Under the pieces are notes generated by a model. The model was not told the origin of the DNA and ran no database searches. It saw only the letters and a list, made by a program, of their open reading frames with translations. DNA of 9,748 nucleotides from an uncultured Eubacteriales bacterium (GTDB lineage Bacteria > Bacillota_A > Clostridia > Christensenellales > Aristaeellaceae): positions 1 to 9,748 of the forward strand of contig CACXEB010000092.1 of the NCBI GenBank assembly GCA_902766515.1, written 5' to 3'. This document shows positions 5,758 through 9,748 of this stretch, in pieces (within the stretch, counting starts at the first letter, position 1; each line of letters starts with the position of its first letter). Made by a program: the position numbers and the translations under genes.

Positions 5758-8700
5758 TCAGTCGCTGTAATCGTAGGCAAAGCCATTCGCAATCGCAAAG
5801 CTCTCAGCGTAGCTGCCCTGCGCCACCATCAGCCTGACGCCCGGATCGAACGCGGAAGGATCAATGCTGGTGACGTTTTCGGGAATCACAAACACGTCTG
5901 CCTGGACGCCGCGGAACGCTTCCGCTTCAATGGCCGTGAGGCCGGTGGGAAGGGTGAATACGGCCGGCATTCCCTCGACGTGCAGGGAAACGCTGACAGA
6001 TGACGATTCGGATCCCCACCACAGGGTCAGGGTGTAGTGCCAGTCGCCCGCCGCGCCGGCCGGAATGACCGGATTCTCCGGATCGCCCAGGTAGATGTCA
6101 AACGCCGACGGCTTGTCTGCGTTCGGGACCGCTGTGAGGTCCGGCGCATCCGTCTCGGTCTTCGTAACGACCAGCCGCGGATCCTCCTGGCCGTACTCGG
6201 CAAAATACCAGCCGTTATCCGTGCTCAGGTAACCGACATAATTTCCGGGGCAGTCAAAATAATAGGGATTCTCGGCGGTGCCTTCCGCGGCCATCATTTC
6301 GTAGGGCACTTCATAGATGTTCGGGATCAGGACAGGCAGGCTGCCGTCGGGATTCCGGACGGTGATATGGGCGTAGTTCACATAGTTGTTCAGGCTGGTG
6401 TGCAGCCGCATTGATACCGTGTAATAGCCCGGACGGTCAATCGTCGCTGTGAGCGCTGTGCCGTCCCGGCTCACGTTTTTCAGCGGGTATTCTTCCTCAT
6501 CGGGCCAGTTTTCGATCATGCATTCCATCCATGTCGTTTCGCCTTCGATGCCCCATCCCTCCGGCAGCCAGGAAGCGGTCGCTGTAAAGGACTGGCCCGG
6601 CAGCATGTCGACGGAGGGGGGATTGATTGCGACGCCCTGGTACGGACCCATGGGCGGATTCTTCAGATGGAAATACAGATCAAATACGGCCGGCTCCATA
6701 TCATCCCAGGCAAACGAGCAGCGATATACGACGTCAGCCGGCGCATCCTCTTCCGCGAGATCAAAATCAAAGTACACATAGGGGGTCCTGCCGCCGTCGA
6801 ACCAGATGGACAGGTCGTCCGGCCCGGAGATCAATTCATACGCAAAGACCGGCTCGGTCTCCCGTCCCTGTTTGAGCTCGTCATAGTTCGCGATCGAAGC
6901 CACAGGGGTGCCCTCCAGGAAGTAGTACCCGCAGTCGCCATAGTATGTCCGGTCGATCCGCGCGTTTTCAATGGGTTCTCCCGCGCCGTCCGTCAGGACC
7001 ATCTGTCCGGCCGGACCGCTGACCAGTTCGAAAGCCAGCTCATTTTCAACGGCGTACTGATGGGCATAGCTGCCCTCGCGCACGCTCAGGATCAGCGAAT
7101 CATGACAGCTGTGGAAGGCCTCGCTGCCGATCTCCGTCACGCCGGCCGGGATCGTGACCGAGACGAGATTCCGGCATTCGTCAAATGCCCAGTCTCCGAT
7201 GGCGGTCACGCCCTGCGGAATCACGATCCGGTCGAACGCGCAGCGATAGAACGCGTTGCTGCCAATGCTGACAAGGGCATCCGGGAGTGTGATCGCTGTC
7301 AGATCATAGCAGTCGCAGAAAGCGCTGTCACGAATCGCGGTCACGGTGTCCGGAACGGTATAGGCGCCCGCTCTGCCCTGGGGATAAACGATCAGTTCGC
7401 TGAGCGCTTTATTGAACAATACCCCGTCGGGGGAGGCATAGGCCGTGTTGCCATCGGCCACATTGATATTCAGCAGACTGAAGCAATCAGAGAATGCCCG
7501 GTCGCCGATGCCGGTGACACTTGCGGGAATATCGATGGAAACCAGACCGGTGCACCAGCTGAAAGCGCTGTCACCGATGGCGGTGACGGTATCGGGAATG
7601 CTGATGTCGGTCAGCTCAAACAGGCCGCTGAAAACCTGATCGCCGATGGAAGTGATATTTCCCTGCAGTACGATGGTTTGGATTCCGTTCTCAAAGCCGT
7701 TCCACGGCTCGCCGTCCCTGACCAGAGCGCCGTCTCCGGCGATTGTCAGTACATGGTTTGAATAGGTCCAGGCGAAGTCGTCGCCCAGGGTGCCTTCGAA
7801 GCTGAAGGAATAAACGCCGTCTGCGCAGGTCCAATCCGCTGCCAGCAGGGGACCGTTGTATGCTCCGATGGTGATTTGGGGTACATCCTCCACATTCCCT
7901 GCATAGTTGACAGCGGCCAGTCCGATGCAGCCGTTGAAAGCCGAATCTCCGATGCCGGTCAGGAAAGCGGGCAAATCGACGGAGGTCAGGTTTTCGCAGA
8001 ACTCGAAGGTGCCGCGCCCGAGCGAAGAAACGCCGTTCGGCACGGTAAAGCCTGTGAGACCATAGCAGTTGCCAAAGGCGTTGTCACCGATCACGCTGAC
8101 TGTATCGGGCAGGTTCATCCCGGTGATGCTGCTGTTATAGAAGGCCCAGTTTCCAATGGAGGTCATTCCGGCAGAAATAGAAATCTGAGTCAAGCGTGAT
8201 CCGGAAAAAGCGCCATCCGAAATGGTCGTGACGTTGCCCGGGACGGACAGTGATCCCGTCATGGCCGGCGGGCAGGCAATGACAGCTGTCATCGTATGAT
8301 CATACAGGATGCCGTTCAGCGAAAAGAAATGAGCATTGTCTGAAGCTGCCGTGATGTCGGCCAGGCTTTCGCAGCCGTCAAACACATTCGTGCCGATGCT
8401 GCTGACGCCCTTCGGGATCGTGATGCCTGTCAGTTGACTGCAGCCGCTGAAGGCGAAGCTTCCGATGCTTGTCAGGCTCTCGGGCACGTCGACCGATTCC
8501 AATGCCCTGCAAAAAGCAAGCGCGTTTTCACCGAGCCAGGTCACCCCTTCGGGGATCGTAATATGTGTCATGCCGGCGGCGGGCGTGGGATCGATCGGGT
8601 CGCCGCCGAGGGAAGCGATGCCGGTGACGGGATACCCGTCGATCTCCGAAGGAATCGTAATGACGGACCCGCTGCCGGTATAGCCTGTGATGATGGCCCG

Positions 8701-9748
8701 GCCGTCGTCGATGTCGCAGGTGAAACTACCCTCCTGCGGCGCGTACAGTTCAAAGGGGACCCCATACTGCACGGCGTACTGATGGGCATAGCTGCCGCTG
8801 ACCACGTGAAGCGTTACGGGCTCCTCCGCCCACTCGGATGGATCGAACGCGTGCACGCCGATGGAGGTCACGCTTGCCGGGATGACGACAGCTGTCAGGC
8901 TTTCATTGTACGCAAAGGCGTAGCTGCCGATGGTTTCCGTGCCGTCCGGGATGACGATGGGCCCGTCCCGGCCCAGGTCGCAATAAGCAAAGGCGGAATC
9001 GCCGATGGTCTTCAGGTTTTTCGGCAGGCCGATATGGGACAGCATGATTCCGCCAAGCGCGTTTTCGCCGATGGTGGTGACCGTATCCGGCATGGTGATG
9101 CTCCGCTGATAGAGATTGCTTGCAAGGGCATACGGACCGATCCCGGTGATCGTCTGGCCGTCGATGACTTCAGGGATCGTCATCGGGCTATACAGGTTGC
9201 TGGCGGCGATGAGGGTCCCGTTTTCAACGATGTATCTCGGCTGGCTGTATTCCTCTGCCGTGGCCGGTTCAATCGCGGTGACGCGGAAACCGTAAGCGCT
9301 GCTCCTGGCGTACAGACCGAATACGACCCCATCGTCATTGGGAACGCAGACGGTCAGCCCGCCCAGCTGCCTGCCAAAGTATTGACTGAGGACTGCGGTG
9401 CTGTATTCCCCGGTATCTTCGACGTATGAATACTGGCTGATTGTCAGCGTGTCCTGATCCGCGATCTGTGAATCGGCGGAAAAGCTGATCCTGAGGTACG
9501 CCGCTTCGCCCGGATAGACATACGTCCAGGTTTCTTCATAGACTGGGCTGCAGGGGTGGGATGACTCCGGCAGATCGCCGGATGCCGGATGATGGATCAC
9601 GGTGTGACAGGAAATCCCGTTCGCGACGGCATACTGATGCGCATAGCTGTCGGGGACGACAAGAAGTATCACGTTGCTGCAGCCGCCGAAGGCATCGTCG
9701 CCAATGGCATTGACGCTGTCCGGTACCGCGATTTGATACAAACCGGTA
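5758..9748 (-). CDS. Giant BspA-type leucine-rich-repeat surface/secreted protein, 5' end outside the window
   Basis: The frame is open to the right edge, so the N-terminus and signal peptide are missing; the first TTG (9739-9741) is inside a repeat (TGLYQIAVPDSV) and is not a start. About two dozen LRR_5/BspA repeats of the form IPxxVTxIGxxAFxxC are visible. Counting from that TTG, they lie in blocks at 1-50, 170-335, 360-605, 690-905 and 1258-1327. Four blocks end in a cap, SYAHQYAVANG (32), SYAHQYAVQYG (317), SYAHQYAVENE (891) and SYAESFAIANG (1310). Residues 68-158 (YVYPGEAAYLRISFSAD...YGFRVTAIEP) resemble a CUB-like beta-sandwich. Residues 653-690 form the GDDFAWTYSNHVLTIAGDGAL entry module. 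Residues 908-1256 contain no LRR and look like beta-sandwich domains of unknown type. No LPxTG, dockerin or other C-terminal anchor is present. Such proteins are thought to bind host, plant or bacterial surface ligands. The HExxH membrane protein gene follows after eight bases. Confidence 0.93.
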   Translation of the reverse strand, partial: TGLYQIAVPDSVNAIGDDAFGGCSNVILLVVPDSYAHQYAVANGISCHTVIHHPASGDLPESSHPCSPVYEETWTYVYPGEAAYLRISFSADSQIADQDTLTISQYSYVEDTGEYSTAVLSQYFGRQLGGLTVCVPNDDGVVFGLYARSSAYGFRVTAIEPATAEEYSQPRYIVENGTLIAASNLYSPMTIPEVIDGQTITGIGPYALASNLYQRSITMPDTVTTIGENALGGIMLSHIGLPKNLKTIGDSAFAYCDLGRDGPIVIPDGTETIGSYAFAYNESLTAVVIPASVTSIGVHAFDPSEWAEEPVTLHVVSGSYAHQYAVQYGVPFELYAPQEGSFTCDIDDGRAIITGYTGSGSVITIPSEIDGYPVTGIASLGGDPIDPTPAAGMTHITIPEGVTWLGENALAFCRALESVDVPESLTSIGSFAFSGCSQLTGITIPKGVSSIGTNVFDGCESLADITAASDNAHFFSLNGILYDHTMTAVIACPPAMTGSLSVPGNVTTISDGAFSGSRLTQISISAGMTSIGNWAFYNSSITGMNLPDTVSVIGDNAFGNCYGLTGFTVPNGVSSLGRGTFEFCENLTSVDLPAFLTGIGDSAFNGCIGLAAVNYAGNVEDVPQITIGAYNGPLLAADWTCADGVYSFSFEGTLGDDFAWTYSNHVLTIAGDGALVRDGEPWNGFENGIQTIVLQGNITSIGDQVFSGLFELTDISIPDTVTAIGDSAFSWCTGLVSIDIPASVTGIGDRAFSDCFSLLNINVADGNTAYASPDGVLFNKALSELIVYPQGRAGAYTVPDTVTAIRDSAFCDCYDLTAITLPDALVSIGSNAFYRCAFDRIVIPQGVTAIGDWAFDECRNLVSVTIPAGVTEIGSEAFHSCHDSLILSVREGSYAHQYAVENELAFELVSGPAGQMVLTDGAGEPIENARIDRTYYGDCGYYFLEGTPVASIANYDELKQGRETEPVFAYELISGPDDLSIWFDGGRTPYVYFDFDLAEEDAPADVVYRCSFAWDDMEPAVFDLYFHLKNPPMGPYQGVAINPPSVDMLPGQSFTATASWLPEGWGIEGETTWMECMIENWPDEEEYPLKNVSRDGTALTATIDRPGYYTVSMRLHTSLNNYVNYAHITVRNPDGSLPVLIPNIYEVPYEMMAAEGTAENPYYFDCPGNYVGYLSTDNGWYFAEYGQEDPRLVVTKTETDAPDLTAVPNADKPSAFDIYLGDPENPVIPAGAAGDWHYTLTLWWGSESSSVSVSLHVEGMPAVFTLPTGLTAIEAEAFRGVQADVFVIPENVTSIDPSAFDPGVRLMVAQGSYAESFAIANGFAYDYSD
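7049..7074 (-). repeat. 26-base exact repeat encoding an LRR end cap (copy 1)
   Basis: These 26 bases recur unchanged at 8771-8796 in the same gene and frame. They code for the cap GSYAHQYAV that closes an LRR block. A diverged third copy lies at 9626-9650. Identity at third codon positions over this length, in blocks otherwise quite different, points to recent duplication or gene conversion between caps. Confidence 0.8.
8771..8796 (-). repeat. 26-base exact repeat encoding an LRR end cap (copy 2)
   Basis: This is the second copy of the cap-coding sequence at 7049-7074, 1722 bases away and in the same reading frame. Exchange between the two in frame would delete or duplicate a 574-residue module, namely the LRR blocks at residues 340-905. 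Confidence 0.8.

Noticed and set aside
4439..5770. Long plus-strand open frame of 443 codons opposite the HExxH membrane protein gene
   Set aside because: It mirrors the real minus-strand gene, has no ribosome binding site and an Arg/Gly/Pro/Val-rich composition typical of antisense frames in GC-rich DNA.
6667..7761. Long plus-strand open frames opposite the LRR gene (also 8434-9429)
   Set aside because: Their repeat structure is only the reflection of the LRR repeats on the other strand; no start signals were seen.

Overview
The window looks like a piece of a GC-rich, low-G+C-type-unrelated Gram-positive gut or rumen genome, most likely a Clostridia/Christensenellales-type Bacillota. The reasons are family-level: a giant BspA-type leucine-rich-repeat surface protein with the SYAHQYA end caps common in such bacteria, an AAA-ATPase-like/PD-(D/E)XK protein of the type abundant in gut anaerobes, strong AGGAGG-type ribosome binding sites, and textbook TTGACA/TATAAT promoters. 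The taxonomic placement is inference; no marker gene is present.

Layout, left to right. Positions 1-143 form a comparatively AT-rich edge with no supportable gene. A rho-independent terminator (144-175, minus strand) ends a family 2 glycosyltransferase gene (214-1236, minus), which has a perfect consensus promoter at 1285-1313. Divergent to it lies a small plus-strand gene (1517-1687) for a 56-residue peptide with a double-glycine leader (LEKVSGG) and a 27-residue Gly/Asp-rich, cysteine-free tail. Converging on it is an unrecognised 209-residue protein (1776-2405, minus). Upstream of that, on the same strand, lies a 621-residue protein joining an excisionase/MerR-like helix-turn-helix, an AAA-ATPase-like domain and a PD-(D/E)XK nuclease-like domain (2517-4382, minus). 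Its promoter (4417-4445) overlaps one of two 14-bp direct repeats spaced 20 bp, which look like an operator.

The right half (4532-9748, minus) is a two-gene unit. It encodes a very large secreted-type LRR/CUB-like protein whose 5' end lies beyond the window (at least 1329 residues visible). Eight bases after its stop starts a 405-residue five-helix membrane protein with a predicted extracytoplasmic HExxH metallopeptidase-like domain. The tight spacing suggests the two are made together; a membrane protease facing the same compartment as a giant repeat protein suggests a functional link, such as processing, release or quality control, but this is not shown by the sequence.

The strongest candidates for something new are the orphan double-glycine peptide, the LRR protein/HExxH membrane protein pair, and the DNA-binding ATPase-nuclease fusion with operator-like repeats at its own promoter. 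No mobile element, tRNA, rRNA or CRISPR array is visible.
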